In this document: piece by piece, positions 8,510 through 17,489 of the stretch
Layout: each line of letters starts with the position of its first letter
How positions within the stretch are numbered: position 1 is the first letter of the stretch
Origin: Pseudomonas reactans
GTDB lineage: Bacteria > Pseudomonadota > Gammaproteobacteria > Pseudomonadales > Pseudomonadaceae
Assembly: GCF_013385825.1 (NCBI RefSeq)
Contig: NZ_JACAPG010000005.1
Span: forward strand, 28,103-92,102
Direction of reading: 5' to 3'
Length of the DNA: 64,000 nucleotides
Notes under the pieces: generated by a model
Databases searched by the model: none
Told to the model about the DNA's origin: nothing
The model's input: the letters and a program-made list of their open reading frames with translations, nothing else
Position numbers and translations under genes: made by a program

Positions 8510-9253
8510 CTAGTCACCGTTGCCCGAATCCAGGCAACGCGTGGACCTCGGTGGCTGCTTGCCGAACACCAGAAAATCCCCCACCCAGCGATTGATGCAA
8601 CTGTTGGTGTCTTGTTTGGCCGTATCTTTCAGGCGCAGTTGTTCAACGTGGGTCGCTGGCGATTCGAGCTGCTGCGCATTGACCAGTATCATGCGCGCCA
8701 CCCGTTCGGGGAACAGGGCGGCGTAACGGCTGCCCAGGCGGGCGGCATCGGCATTGCCCAAGTAGAGCAGTTGGGCGTCGCCCAGTTGGGTGCGGACAAA
8801 CTCCAGGTCCTGAGCGGACTGTTCGATTCCATTGTCGTTGCCGAGATCGCGAGGGCTGAGTTCGATCACGTCGTAGCGGTTGACCAGTGTGCGATATGCC
8901 GTGTTGGAGTAGGAGCCCCAGAGGCTGCTCAGCTGAATGACAAAGGTGCCGCCTCGATCGCGTTTAGGCGCGTCGCCGGGCAGGGCAAACACCACGCCTT
9001 CGCGGTTCAACGGGTCACGGGCGCCGACGCGGGTCAGGTAGAGGCGCAGGTTGCCTTGCCGGGGCGCAGCATAATTGCGCGGTACGCTCACGACCCCGCA
9101 TTGGGTGCGTTCCAGCACTTCGGGGTCCAGGCGTTCAACTGTTGGGAAGGGGCAATCCAGCAGCCAGTCAATGGCGGTGGGGGGAATCAGTTCTTGGGCA
9201 GCGCTTGCCGTCACCCAGAGGCAGGCGCACGTCAGGTATTTTGCGACAATCAT
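8510..9253 (-). CDS. Secreted alpha/beta-hydrolase-like protein lacking the catalytic serine
   Basis: 247 residues with an apparent signal peptide (MIVAKYLTCACLWVTASA). The body resembles the N-terminal half of TAP-like S33 hydrolases such as the gene at 50708: CGVVSVPRNY, then NRYDVIELSPRD where active relatives have the DPRGxGxS segment, then GNADA followed by LFPERVARMILV. Aligned on the FPE motif, the nucleophile Ser of the active relative is Ala168 here, and the GGPG oxyanion loop is replaced. The C-terminal part that would carry Asp and His is missing. It is therefore either a non-catalytic secreted protein or a decaying gene. ATG 9253 is used, with AGGA seven bases upstream; a TTG directly precedes it. 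It lies downstream of opmQ on the same strand after a 104-base gap. Confidence 0.6.
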   Translation of the reverse strand: MIVAKYLTCACLWVTASAAQELIPPTAIDWLLDCPFPTVERLDPEVLERTQCGVVSVPRNYAAPRQGNLRLYLTRVGARDPLNREGVVFALPGDAPKRDRGGTFVIQLSSLWGSYSNTAYRTLVNRYDVIELSPRDLGNDNGIEQSAQDLEFVRTQLGDAQLLYLGNADAARLGSRYAALFPERVARMILVNAQQLESPATHVEQLRLKDTAKQDTNSCINRWVGDFLVFGKQPPRSTRCLDSGNGD

Positions 9254-9357
9254 CAAGAGGTCCTGGGCAACCGTGTGAGTACGGTTTTTTTACCAAGGAC
9301 CTTTGCTCGAAGAATGTAAGGCAATAAGACAGTTGGTGTACGAAAGCGGAGTTTTGT

Positions 9358-10761
9358 TTATCGGATCTGCGTCTGCCAGCCGCCACCCAGGGCTTTGTAC
9401 AAGGCGATACTGGCCTGCAGGCGCGACAGTCGCAATTGCACGTTCTGGTCTTGGGCCGCGTACAGCGTGCGCTGGGTTTCCAGTACCGTGAGCAGGTCTT
9501 CGGCGCCTGCCTGGTAGCGGCTTTCAGCAATCTGGAAGGCGGTCTGTGCCTGTTGCAGTTCTTCGCTTTGCCATTCGCGCTGCTGGTCGAGACGGGTGAT
9601 GCTGCTGAGGGATTTTTCCACGTCGGCAAAACCGTTGATGATTGCGCCGCGATAGGTTTGCAACAGCTCATCCTGGCGCGCGCGGGCCTTGTCGCGTTCA
9701 GCACTTAAACGGCCGTTGTTGAAGATCGGCGCCACCAGCCCAGCGGTCAGCGTGTAGTAAGGGCTGCGCAGGATATCCACGGCCTTGTAGGCGTCGGAAC
9801 CCAGGGTCGCGCCGAGGGTGATGGCGGGCAGCATGGCCGCGCGGGCCACCGTGACGTCGGCTTGCGCCGCCGCCAGTTGCGCCTCGGCCTTGGCGATATC
9901 GGGACGGCGGCTGAGCAATTGACTGGGCATGCCAGCGCCGATGGCAGGCCAGATCAAGGCTTGAAACGGTTCGCTGCCAAGGTCCAGGGCTTGTACTGGT
10001 TGGCCGAGGAGGGCAGCCAGCGTGATCCGCGACTCTTCGGTCAACTGCTGGATCAGCGGCAGTTGGCGTTGCTGGCTGGCCACCAGGCTTTTTTGCTGGG
10101 CCAGTTCCAGGGCGGTGGCGGAGCCGGCGTCATAGCGGGTCTGCACCAGGTCGAGCACGTTACGCGCATTGGCCAGGTTCAGTTCTGCAATCTGCTGGCG
10201 CTGCTGCGCGGCAAGGGTCTGTGCGTAGCGGTCGGCCACGCTGCTGAGCAAGGTCAGCTCTACGGTGGCCTGGTCAAACTCGCTGGCGCGCAGCGTCTGC
10301 AGGGCGCTGTCGCGGGCGGCGGCGCGGCCGCCCCAGAAATCCACTTCGTAGCTGGCGGTGAGGTTGGCGCCAAAGTTGTCGACGGCGTCATTACTTTGTG
10401 ACGCGTCAAGGTCCGGTCCACCCGGGCCCCGTAACAATTTCTGACGGCTGGTGGTGAGGTTGAGCTTCACTTCCGGCAACAGCGGCGCACCCGCGATCAC
10501 TGCGCTGGCTTGGGCCTGACGCACGCGTGCGGTGGCGGCGGCGACGTCGAAACTGTCACGCCGTGCCTGGTCCACCAGGCGGTTGAGTTGCGGGCTGCCA
10601 AACTGTGTCCACCATTGCTGGTTGGTGGCTTGGGCAGCATCGCGTTCGGCAAATTGCCAGGCGGCAGGCGCTGCAATCCCGCTGTCGAGCGCGGGCGGGT
10701 TGCCGGTGCAGGCGCTGAGTAACACGCACAAGGCAGGCAGGTAGAAGGACTGTTTATTCAC
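9358..10761 (-). CDS. opmQ: Outer membrane efflux lipoprotein of the pyoverdine exporter
   Basis: TolC/OprM-family outer membrane channel of 467 residues. A lipoprotein signal ends in LLSAC with acylated Cys18. Two OEP repeats cover about 60-250 and 260-455. Start is GTG at 10761, overlapping the pvdT stop by eight bases, with AAGG upstream. Position after pvdR and pvdT, next to fpvI and pvdA, identifies it as OpmQ. In P. aeruginosa PvdRT-OpmQ recycles and exports pyoverdine after periplasmic maturation, and that role is assumed here. Confidence 0.9.
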   Translation of the reverse strand: MNKQSFYLPALCVLLSACTGNPPALDSGIAAPAAWQFAERDAAQATNQQWWTQFGSPQLNRLVDQARRDSFDVAAATARVRQAQASAVIAGAPLLPEVKLNLTTSRQKLLRGPGGPDLDASQSNDAVDNFGANLTASYEVDFWGGRAAARDSALQTLRASEFDQATVELTLLSSVADRYAQTLAAQQRQQIAELNLANARNVLDLVQTRYDAGSATALELAQQKSLVASQQRQLPLIQQLTEESRITLAALLGQPVQALDLGSEPFQALIWPAIGAGMPSQLLSRRPDIAKAEAQLAAAQADVTVARAAMLPAITLGATLGSDAYKAVDILRSPYYTLTAGLVAPIFNNGRLSAERDKARARQDELLQTYRGAIINGFADVEKSLSSITRLDQQREWQSEELQQAQTAFQIAESRYQAGAEDLLTVLETQRTLYAAQDQNVQLRLSRLQASIALYKALGGGWQTQIR

Positions 10762-12724
10762 TGGTCAACGCCTTAACCGGATCGAGCCGGGCAGCTTTAC
10801 GGGCCGGCATGAAGCCGAATACGACACCGGTGACGAGTGCGCAACCAAAGGCGCCAAACACCGCCAAAAGGGAGAACTGCACCGCCACCTTGGCCAGTAC
10901 CAGCACGCCACCGACCAACAGCGCCAGGGCGATGCCGCACAGCCCGCCGACCACCGAGAGCATCACCGCTTCCGTGAGGAACTGACGCAGGATGTCGCGC
11001 TGGCGTGCGCCGGTGGCCATGCGGATGCCGATTTCACGGGTACGCTCGCGTACGGTCATCAGCATGATATTCATCACGCCGATCCCGCCCACCAGCAGGG
11101 AAATGGCCGCAATCGAACCGAGCATCAATGACAGCGTGTTCTGCGTGCGGGCCTCGGCCTGGATCATCGCCGCGTTATTGGTCAGCTCATAGTCGCGCTT
11201 GCCGTTGTGCAGCTTTTGCATCAATTGGTCGATGGCGACCTCGGCTTCGTGGACCTTGCGCGCATCCGCCGCCGCGATCACCACATACTCGGGGTTGTAG
11301 CTGCCGAACAGGCGCACGCTGGCGGCCGTGTATGGGATGGCGACGCGGTCGTCACTGTCCTTATTGCCGGACGCGGCGCCTTTTTCCGCCAGCACGCCGA
11401 TCACTTGGAACGGTACGTTTTCAATCAGGATGTACTGGCCGAGTGGGTTGACCTCGCCCTTGAACAGCTTCTCGCGCACGCGATGACCGATCACCGCCAC
11501 GGTGGCGGCGGCACGCTCGTCGGCGGCCGTGAAATAACTGCCCTCGACCACCGGCCAATTGAAGATCTCCGGGAAATTGGTGTCATTGCCGCCCACGTAG
11601 GCCATGTAGTCCACGTTGCCGTAACGCACCCCGACTTCGCTGCCGTTGACCGGCATGATGTGCTTCACCTGGGGCAGGGCCGCCAGCGCGTGGACGTCAT
11701 TGAGGGTGACAATGCCCAGCGGTGTACGTGGGTTCGGCGACGAGCCACTGAGGTAAATGATGTTGGAGCCGAACGCGCCCATCTGTGCCATGACCTGGCG
11801 CTTGCTGCCTTCGCCCACCGCCAGCATCACCACCACCGACGCCACGCCGATGATGATCCCTAGCAGGGTCAGCGCGGTGCGGAAACGGTTGATCCACATC
11901 ACCCGCCAGGCGGCTTGCACCGCGTCCACCAGTTCGGCTTTCCACGCGCCATTGTGTTCGGCACCGTCGGCCAGGCGTTGGCGCAGGTCCACGGCTTGCA
12001 GGGCGCCGTTCGCTAGTGCTGGTGCAACGTCGTTGCCGTCGGCCGAATCGCTGATGATCAAGCCATCGCGAATCTCGATGATGCGATTGGCCCGCGCCGC
12101 CACTTCGCGGTCGTGGGTAATCAGGATCACCACGTGGCCCTGGCTGGCGAGTTCATCGAGCAGGGTCATGACCTCGGCGCCGCTGTGGCTGTCGAGGGCG
12201 CCGGTGGGTTCGTCGGCGAGGATGATATGCCCGCCGTTCATCAACGCACGGGCAATGGACACCCGCTGTTGCTGGCCGCCGGAAAGCTGGTGCGGGCGAT
12301 TGCCGGTGCGCTCGGCCAGGCCCAGGCGCGTGAGCAGAGCGTTGGCGCGGGCATGGCGCTCGGCGGCGCTGATACCGGCGTAGATCGCCGGCATCTCGAC
12401 GTTTTCCTGGGCCGAGCCCGACGGGATCAGGTGGTAGCCCTGGAACACGAAGCCAAAGGCTTCGCGGCGCAGCCAGGCGAGTTCGTCGCTGTCCAGGTGG
12501 GCGACGTTTTCCCCGGCGAACAGGTAGTCGCCTGTGCTTGGACGGTCGAGGCAGCCGAGGATATTCATCAACGTGGATTTGCCGGAGCCCGAGGCACCGA
12601 CGATGGCGACAAATTCCCCGGCATGGATCGACAGGTCGATGCCGCGCAACACGTCGACCTGCGGGCTGTCGCCGCCGCCGTAGGATTTGCGGATGTGCTT
12701 GAGTTCGATCAGGGGCGTGGTCAA
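10754..12724 (-). CDS. pvdT: Pyoverdine export ATP-binding/permease protein PvdT (MacB family)
   Basis: 656-residue fusion of ATPase and permease. Walker [10 protein letters not shown] at 43-51, signature LSGGQ at 147-151, Walker B IILADE at 167-172; the first membrane helix is at about 281-303, then a large periplasmic domain and three C-terminal helices, as in MacB. It appears to start with TTG at 12724, one base after the pvdR stop, behind a GGGGG run; no ATG is available near the N-terminus. It energises the PvdR-OpmQ tripartite pump. Confidence 0.92.
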   Translation of the reverse strand: MTTPLIELKHIRKSYGGGDSPQVDVLRGIDLSIHAGEFVAIVGASGSGKSTLMNILGCLDRPSTGDYLFAGENVAHLDSDELAWLRREAFGFVFQGYHLIPSGSAQENVEMPAIYAGISAAERHARANALLTRLGLAERTGNRPHQLSGGQQQRVSIARALMNGGHIILADEPTGALDSHSGAEVMTLLDELASQGHVVILITHDREVAARANRIIEIRDGLIISDSADGNDVAPALANGALQAVDLRQRLADGAEHNGAWKAELVDAVQAAWRVMWINRFRTALTLLGIIIGVASVVVMLAVGEGSKRQVMAQMGAFGSNIIYLSGSSPNPRTPLGIVTLNDVHALAALPQVKHIMPVNGSEVGVRYGNVDYMAYVGGNDTNFPEIFNWPVVEGSYFTAADERAAATVAVIGHRVREKLFKGEVNPLGQYILIENVPFQVIGVLAEKGAASGNKDSDDRVAIPYTAASVRLFGSYNPEYVVIAAADARKVHEAEVAIDQLMQKLHNGKRDYELTNNAAMIQAEARTQNTLSLMLGSIAAISLLVGGIGVMNIMLMTVRERTREIGIRMATGARQRDILRQFLTEAVMLSVVGGLCGIALALLVGGVLVLAKVAVQFSLLAVFGAFGCALVTGVVFGFMPARKAARLDPVKALTSE

Positions 12725-12725
12725 C

Positions 12726-13895
12726 TCAACCCCCGTTGCCGTCGGCCGGGCCGATCAGCAGGTGATCGCCTTCGCTCAAACCGTCCAGCACCTGAACGCG
12801 CAGGCGGTCGCTGATGCCCACCCGCACCTGGCGCTGCTCGATTCGGCCATTCTTGCCCACGACCTGGGCGATCTGCTCGTTGGGGTTCGCCGTGCCCGAT
12901 AACGCGGCGACCGGCGCGGTGAGGGCGTCCTTGACCTGGCTGGCGACGAAGAATACCTGGGTGGTCATTTCGGCCATCAACGCGTTGTCGCTGTTGTCCA
13001 CATCCAACAGCACGGTGTACAGCACCACGCGGCCGCTGCCGCTTTTGCTGGTGCTGTTGGGGCTGCCGCTGCCCTGGGTTTCATTCAATGGCTTGGGCGG
13101 GATCGGCAGGATTTGGCGCACGGTGCTGGTCCAGCGCCGGTTACCGCCGCTCAACGTAGTGAAATAGGCGGTCATGCCCGGTTTGACGTGGCCGATATCG
13201 GCTTCCGAGACCTCAGCCCACACCGTCATCGGTGACAATTTGGCGATGCGCAGGATCAGCGGCGTCTGCTGCTGGGCGTTGAGGGTCTGGCCGACCCGCG
13301 CGTCCACCGCGACCACGGTGCCGGTCATCGGCGCGTAGATGCGCGTGTAGCCCAATTCAGCTTCGTCACTGCGCAGGCTGGCCTGGGCTTGCTGGATTTG
13401 CGCCTGGAACATGTCGACCCGGGCCTGGGTGGCGCTCAGCTCGGCCTTGGCGGTTTGAACGTCTTCTTCACGGGTGGCGTTGCCGGCGGCCAGGCGTTGC
13501 TGGCGCTGGTACTTTTGGCGAGCCAGTTCGTGCTGGGCCTTTTGTTCCTGCAACTGGGCCTTGAGGTTTTCGATGGCGTAGCGGCTGGCGTCCAGCTTGG
13601 CTTTTTGCGTGGACGGGTCGATCTCCACCAGCAACTGACCTTCGTGGACCTGGTCGCCAGCCTCGACGTGGATCTTGCGGATTTGTCCGGAGGCCTGGGC
13701 GCCTACGTCCACATACCGGCGCGGCTGCAGGGTGCCGAGGGCGGTCACGCTGTTTTCGATACTGCCGCGGGTAACGGTGACGGTGGTGAGGGTGTCACGC
13801 CCCGGCGGCAGCACTTGCCAGGCCGCGATGGCGAAAATGGGGATCAGGCACGCGATAACAAGCAAGGCGCGTCGGGCAGGTCGAGGGCGTTTCAT
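12726..13895 (-). CDS. pvdR: Periplasmic adaptor of the pyoverdine exporter (MacA-like)
   Basis: 389-residue membrane fusion protein with an N-terminal anchor (residues 10-28), a lipoyl/barrel-sandwich region split around a long coiled-coil hairpin (about 100-200, rich in Gln, Ala and Lys) and a C-terminal beta-barrel. ATG 13895 (MKRPRPARR) matches the usual adaptor N-terminus; the frame stays open upstream to 13946. First gene of pvdRT-opmQ, behind a perfect PvdS box at 13951-13974, so iron starvation should induce it. Confidence 0.92.
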   Translation of the reverse strand: MKRPRPARRALLVIACLIPIFAIAAWQVLPPGRDTLTTVTVTRGSIENSVTALGTLQPRRYVDVGAQASGQIRKIHVEAGDQVHEGQLLVEIDPSTQKAKLDASRYAIENLKAQLQEQKAQHELARQKYQRQQRLAAGNATREEDVQTAKAELSATQARVDMFQAQIQQAQASLRSDEAELGYTRIYAPMTGTVVAVDARVGQTLNAQQQTPLILRIAKLSPMTVWAEVSEADIGHVKPGMTAYFTTLSGGNRRWTSTVRQILPIPPKPLNETQGSGSPNSTSKSGSGRVVLYTVLLDVDNSDNALMAEMTTQVFFVASQVKDALTAPVAALSGTANPNEQIAQVVGKNGRIEQRQVRVGISDRLRVQVLDGLSEGDHLLIGPADGNGG

Positions 13896-13950
13896 GCTTT
13901 GGTTCCAGCCAGGAAAGTTCGGACCGCAGTTGCGGGGAGCTGACAAGTAA

Positions 13951-13974
13951 ACGAGAGAATTGCGCGGGGATTTA
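13951..13974 (-). promoter_or_regulatory. PvdS (iron-starvation) box for pvdRT-opmQ
   Basis: Read on the minus strand the site is TAAAT-N16-CGT, the consensus for promoters used by the sigma factor PvdS. It lies about 55 bases upstream of the pvdR ATG in the right orientation. Confidence 0.85.
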
Positions 13975-14048
13975 GGCGGTTACATAAGCAGTTACAGCTC
14001 CCTTGAAGAAAAAATATCATCCGTTGATGCAAGTCTGCTTTAAAAGTA

Positions 14049-14067
14049 GATGAGAATTACTATAAAT
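14049..14067 (+). promoter_or_regulatory. Fur-like box upstream of fpvI
   Basis: GATGAGAATTACTATAAAT resembles the ATGAGAATTATTATC type of Fur box found before Pseudomonas ECF sigma genes. It sits about 85 bases before the fpvI ATG and would make fpvI iron-repressed. The match is by eye. Confidence 0.55.
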
Positions 14068-14151
14068 TGCAGGCACTCAAACTGCCATCATCTGAAGGCT
14101 GTCTTTATTTGCACCCAGGGACCTAATGCCGCCACCCGGCGGTCGGGAGTC

Positions 14152-14634
14152 ATGTTGGAAAACTACTATCGCGAGCTGGTGTGTTTCCTCAACGCCAAGC
14201 TGGGCAACCGTCAGGTGGCCGAGGATGTGGTGCATGACGCTTATGTCCGGGTGCTGGAGCGTTCCAGCGACACGCCCATCGAACAACCCCGTGCCTTTTT
14301 ATACCGTACCGCGCTCAACCTGGTGATCGACGGCCATCGGCGCAATGCCTTGCGCCAAGTCGAACCCCTGGACGTGCTGGATGCCGAAGAACGCTTTGCC
14401 AGCAGTTCGCCACACACCAACCACGACCACGGCCAACGCCTGGAACTGCTCGAACGCGCCCTGGCCGAGCTGCCGGCGGCCTGTCGCGACAGCTTCCTGT
14501 TGCGCAAGCTCGAAGGCCTGACCCATCTGCAGATCGCTGAACGCCTGTGTATTTCCCGCGCCTTGGTGGAGAAACACATCGTCAACGCCATGAAGCACTG
14601 CCGGGTGCGGATGCGCGAGTGGGAAGCGCACTGA
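14152..14634 (+). CDS. fpvI: ECF sigma factor FpvI
   Basis: 160-residue extracytoplasmic-function sigma factor. Region 2 covers about residues 5-72 (NYYRELVCFL, then AEDVVHDAYVRVLER); region 4 is about 105-155 with the HTH around HLQIAERLCISRALVEKHI. In P. aeruginosa FpvI drives transcription of the pyoverdine receptor fpvA. The gene order pvdA, fpvI, then pvdR matches that species except that fpvR is missing. ATG 14152 gives the expected length and N-terminus, although its GGAG is very close (two bases); the frame is open upstream to 14050. Probably Fur-repressed. Confidence 0.88.
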   Translation: MLENYYRELVCFLNAKLGNRQVAEDVVHDAYVRVLERSSDTPIEQPRAFLYRTALNLVIDGHRRNALRQVEPLDVLDAEERFASSSPHTNHDHGQRLELLERALAELPAACRDSFLLRKLEGLTHLQIAERLCISRALVEKHIVNAMKHCRVRMREWEAH

Positions 14635-14646
14635 TCAATGATCAGT

Positions 14647-14670
14647 TAAATTTTATTTCACTGTCCTCGT
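14647..14670 (+). promoter_or_regulatory. PvdS (iron-starvation) box for pvdA
   Basis: TAAAT at 14647-14651 and CGT at 14668-14670 with exactly 16 bases between. It lies about 85 bases upstream of the pvdA ATG and 12 bases after the fpvI stop, so pvdA has its own PvdS promoter. Confidence 0.88.
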
Positions 14671-14753
14671 TTCCTATCAACACACGGCCTGTTGTTCAGG
14701 TCTTGAAGGTATTCCCGCCCCACCGCCAAGGGGCTTATCCAGAGGACACTGGA

Positions 14754-16091
14754 ATGACACAGGCAATTGCTTCGCCCGCGGTTCACGACCTGATCGGTAT
14801 CGGTTTCGGCCCTTCGAACCTGGCGCTGGCCATCGCCCTGCAGGAGCGCGAAAAGGCCCAGGGCAAACTGGACGTGCTGTTTCTCGACAAACAGGCTGAC
14901 TACCGCTGGCACGGCAATACCCTGGTGACCCAGAGCGAACTGCAGATCTCGTTCCTCAAGGACCTGGTGACCCTGCGCAATCCCACCAGCCCGTATTCCT
15001 TCGTCAACTACCTGAAAGCCCACGACCGCCTGGTGGACTTCATCAACCTGGGCACCTTCTACCCGTGCCGCATGGAGTACAACGACTACCTGCGCTGGGT
15101 CGCCGGGCAGTTCCAGGCCCAGGCGCGCTATGGCGAGGAAGTGCTGGCCATCGAGCCGATCCTGCACCAGCAGCAGGTTGAAGCGCTGCGCGTGATTTCC
15201 CGCGATGCGCTGGGTGAGCAACATGTGCGCACCACCCGTTCGGTGGTGGTCAGCGCCGGCGGCACGCCGCGTATTCCTGAAGCGTTCAAGGCGCTCAAGG
15301 GCGACAGCCGGGTGTTCCATCATTCCCAGTACCTGGAGCGCATGGCCAGCCAGCCGTGTGTCGAGGGCAAGGCCATGCGCATCGCCATCATCGGCGGTGG
15401 CCAGAGCGCGGCGGAAGCCTTCATCGACCTGAACGACAGCTTCCCGTCGGTGCAGGTCGACATGATCCTGCGCGGTTCGGCGCTCAAGCCAGCGGATGAC
15501 AGCCCGTTCGTCAACGAAGTGTTCTCGCCGGCCTTCACCGACCTGGTGTTCCAGCAAGAGGGCGCCGAGCGTGAGCGTTTGGTCGCCGAGTATCAGAACA
15601 CCAACTATTCGGTGGTGGACCTGGACCTGATCGAGCGTATCTACGGCATCTTCTACCGCCAGAAAGTCTCCGGCATAGCACGCCAGGCGTTCCGCACCAT
15701 GACCGTGGTCGAGAAAGCCACCCCAGGCCCGCTGGGCATTGAATTGGTGCTGCGCAACAACGCCAACGGCGACACCAGCATCAACCACTACGACGCGGTA
15801 ATCCTGGCCACTGGCTATGAGCGCCAGACACACCGCGCCTTGCTCGCGCCGCTGGAAGACTACCTGGGTGACTTCGAAGTCGCGCGCGACTACCGCATCG
15901 TCACTGACGAGCGTTGCAACGCGGGCATCTACATCCAAGGCTTCAGTCAGGCCAGTCACGGCTTGAGCGATACCTTGCTGTCGGTGCTGCCGATTCGCGC
16001 GGATGAGATTGCCGCGTCGTTGTATGCGCTGGACCGTGGGCGCGGCAAGGGGCGTTCGGTGCAGGACCTGCTCCTGGCAACTGCCAGCTAA
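14754..16091 (+). CDS. pvdA: L-ornithine N5-monooxygenase PvdA
   Basis: 445-residue flavin- and NADPH-dependent enzyme that hydroxylates ornithine at N5, the first step towards the hydroxamate groups of pyoverdine. FAD motif GIGFGP at 15-20, NADPH motif GGGQSA at 214-219, and an ATGY motif in the C-terminal third, all typical of N-hydroxylating monooxygenases. Length equals PvdA of P. aeruginosa within two residues. ATG 14754 has GAGGA upstream; a longer open frame back to 14547 is in fpvI. Regulated by the PvdS box at 14647. Confidence 0.95.
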   Translation: MTQAIASPAVHDLIGIGFGPSNLALAIALQEREKAQGKLDVLFLDKQADYRWHGNTLVTQSELQISFLKDLVTLRNPTSPYSFVNYLKAHDRLVDFINLGTFYPCRMEYNDYLRWVAGQFQAQARYGEEVLAIEPILHQQQVEALRVISRDALGEQHVRTTRSVVVSAGGTPRIPEAFKALKGDSRVFHHSQYLERMASQPCVEGKAMRIAIIGGGQSAAEAFIDLNDSFPSVQVDMILRGSALKPADDSPFVNEVFSPAFTDLVFQQEGAERERLVAEYQNTNYSVVDLDLIERIYGIFYRQKVSGIARQAFRTMTVVEKATPGPLGIELVLRNNANGDTSINHYDAVILATGYERQTHRALLAPLEDYLGDFEVARDYRIVTDERCNAGIYIQGFSQASHGLSDTLLSVLPIRADEIAASLYALDRGRGKGRSVQDLLLATAS

Positions 16092-16111
16092 TACTCACCC
16101 CCTCTGCAGCA

Positions 16112-16204
16112 GCGAGCTTGCTCGCGAAAAACGTCCAGACGACGCGTTCATTCTGAATGGCTGCGTTATCGTTGACGATCTTCGCGAGCAAGCTCGCTCC
16201 TACA
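16112..16204. repeat. REP-like inverted repeat, family B
   Basis: Left arm GCGAGCTTGCTCGCGAA, right arm TTCGCGAGCAAGCTCGC followed by TCCTACA. The left end lacks the usual TGTAGGA. A second copy is at 21194. It sits between pvdA and the radical-SAM gene. Confidence 0.85.
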
Positions 16205-16237
16205 GACGGCACTTGTGGCAAGGAGTGGCTATTGGTA

Positions 16238-16253
16238 CTGTACAAAAAACCAG
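16238..16253 (+). promoter_or_regulatory. LexA-like SOS box
   Basis: CTGTACAAAAAACCAG fits CTG-N10-CAG with the A/T-rich core of LexA boxes; the right half deviates (CCAG instead of ACAG). It ends 15 bases before the radical-SAM ATG, where it would overlap a promoter. Confidence 0.6.
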
Positions 16254-16268
16254 TATCGGTAACCCTCC

Positions 16269-17489
16269 ATGCAGTTGATCGAAAAACTCAGCATTCTCGC
16301 CGACGCCGCCAAGTACGATGCGTCCTGCGCCAGCAGTGGCGCACCCAAGCGCAGCTCCGAAGGCAAGGCGGGGCTGGGGTCTACCGATGGCATGGGCATC
16401 TGCCACAGCTACACCCCTGACGGGCGCTGCGTGTCATTGCTCAAGGTGTTGCTCACCAACTTCTGTCTCTACGACTGCCAATACTGCGTCAACCGCCGCT
16501 CCAGCGACGTGCCCCGTGCGCGTTTCAGCCCGGAGGAGGTGGTCACCCTGACCCTGGATTTCTACCGGCGCAATTGCGTCAGCGGGCTGTTTCTCAGTTC
16601 CGGCATCATCCGTTCGTCCGACTACACCATGGAGCAGTTGGTGCGGGTCGCCAAACTGCTGCGTGAAGAACATGACTTTCGCGGCTATATCCACCTCAAG
16701 ACCATTCCCGATGCCGACCCGGCGCTGATCGCCGAAGCCGGAAAGTATGCCGATCGCCTGAGCGTGAACATCGAACTGCCCACCGAGGCCAGCCTGCAGA
16801 CCCTGGCGCCGGAAAAAAAGATCGTGTCGATCAAGCAGGCCATGCAGACCATCTATACCGGCGAGCAGACGGTCCGTAACGAACCGCGCGCGCCGCGTTT
16901 TGCCCCGGCCGGGCAGAGCACGCAACTGATCGTCGGCGCGGATGACACCGATGACAGCACCATCCTCCACGGTGCCGAGGCGTTGTACGGCAACTTCAAG
17001 CTGCGCCGCGTGTATTACTCGGCATTCAGCCCCATCCCCAACAGCCCGAAAAGCGTGCCCCTGGCCGCGCCTCCGTTAATGCGTGAACATCGCTTGTACC
17101 AGGCTGATTTCCTGCTGCGCAGCTACGGTTTCAACGCCAATGAACTGTTCAAAGGTCCCGGCCACCTGGCGCTGGATATCGACCCCAAGTTGGCCTGGGC
17201 CCTGGAAAACCGTGAGGTGTTCCCCCTGGACCTGAACCGGGCCGAACCGACCTTGATCGCGCGTATCCCAGGCATCGGCCTGCGCACCACCCAGCGCCTG
17301 GTGGACCTGCGCCGCGAGCGCAAGATTCGCTTCGAAGACCTGGCGCGCATGCGCTGCGTGCTGGCCAAGGCCAAGCCGTTTTTCATCACCAGTGACTACC
17401 ACCCGCAACAGGCCGACAGCACCAGCGTGTTGCTGCGCGAACAACTGCGTGACCGTCCGCAGCCGCAGCAAATGGGGTTGTGGGGATGA
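16269..17489 (+). CDS. Radical SAM protein with helix-hairpin-helix, putative DNA modification/repair
   Basis: 406 residues. The radical-SAM cluster motif is C66-x3-C70-x2-C73 in NFCLYDCQYCVNRR, followed by a SAM barrel. A helix-hairpin-helix DNA-binding motif is at about 323-352 (ARIPGIGLRTTQRLVDL). This matches the family annotated as putative DNA modification/repair radical SAM protein (rSAM_link_UDG type), which is found beside DUF4130 or uracil-DNA glycosylase-like proteins. It overlaps the next gene by four bases (ATGA), and a LexA-like box lies just upstream, so SOS induction is likely. The reaction is unknown. The start at 16269 has only a weak ribosome binding site. Confidence 0.85.
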   Translation: MQLIEKLSILADAAKYDASCASSGAPKRSSEGKAGLGSTDGMGICHSYTPDGRCVSLLKVLLTNFCLYDCQYCVNRRSSDVPRARFSPEEVVTLTLDFYRRNCVSGLFLSSGIIRSSDYTMEQLVRVAKLLREEHDFRGYIHLKTIPDADPALIAEAGKYADRLSVNIELPTEASLQTLAPEKKIVSIKQAMQTIYTGEQTVRNEPRAPRFAPAGQSTQLIVGADDTDDSTILHGAEALYGNFKLRRVYYSAFSPIPNSPKSVPLAAPPLMREHRLYQADFLLRSYGFNANELFKGPGHLALDIDPKLAWALENREVFPLDLNRAEPTLIARIPGIGLRTTQRLVDLRRERKIRFEDLARMRCVLAKAKPFFITSDYHPQQADSTSVLLREQLRDRPQPQQMGLWG

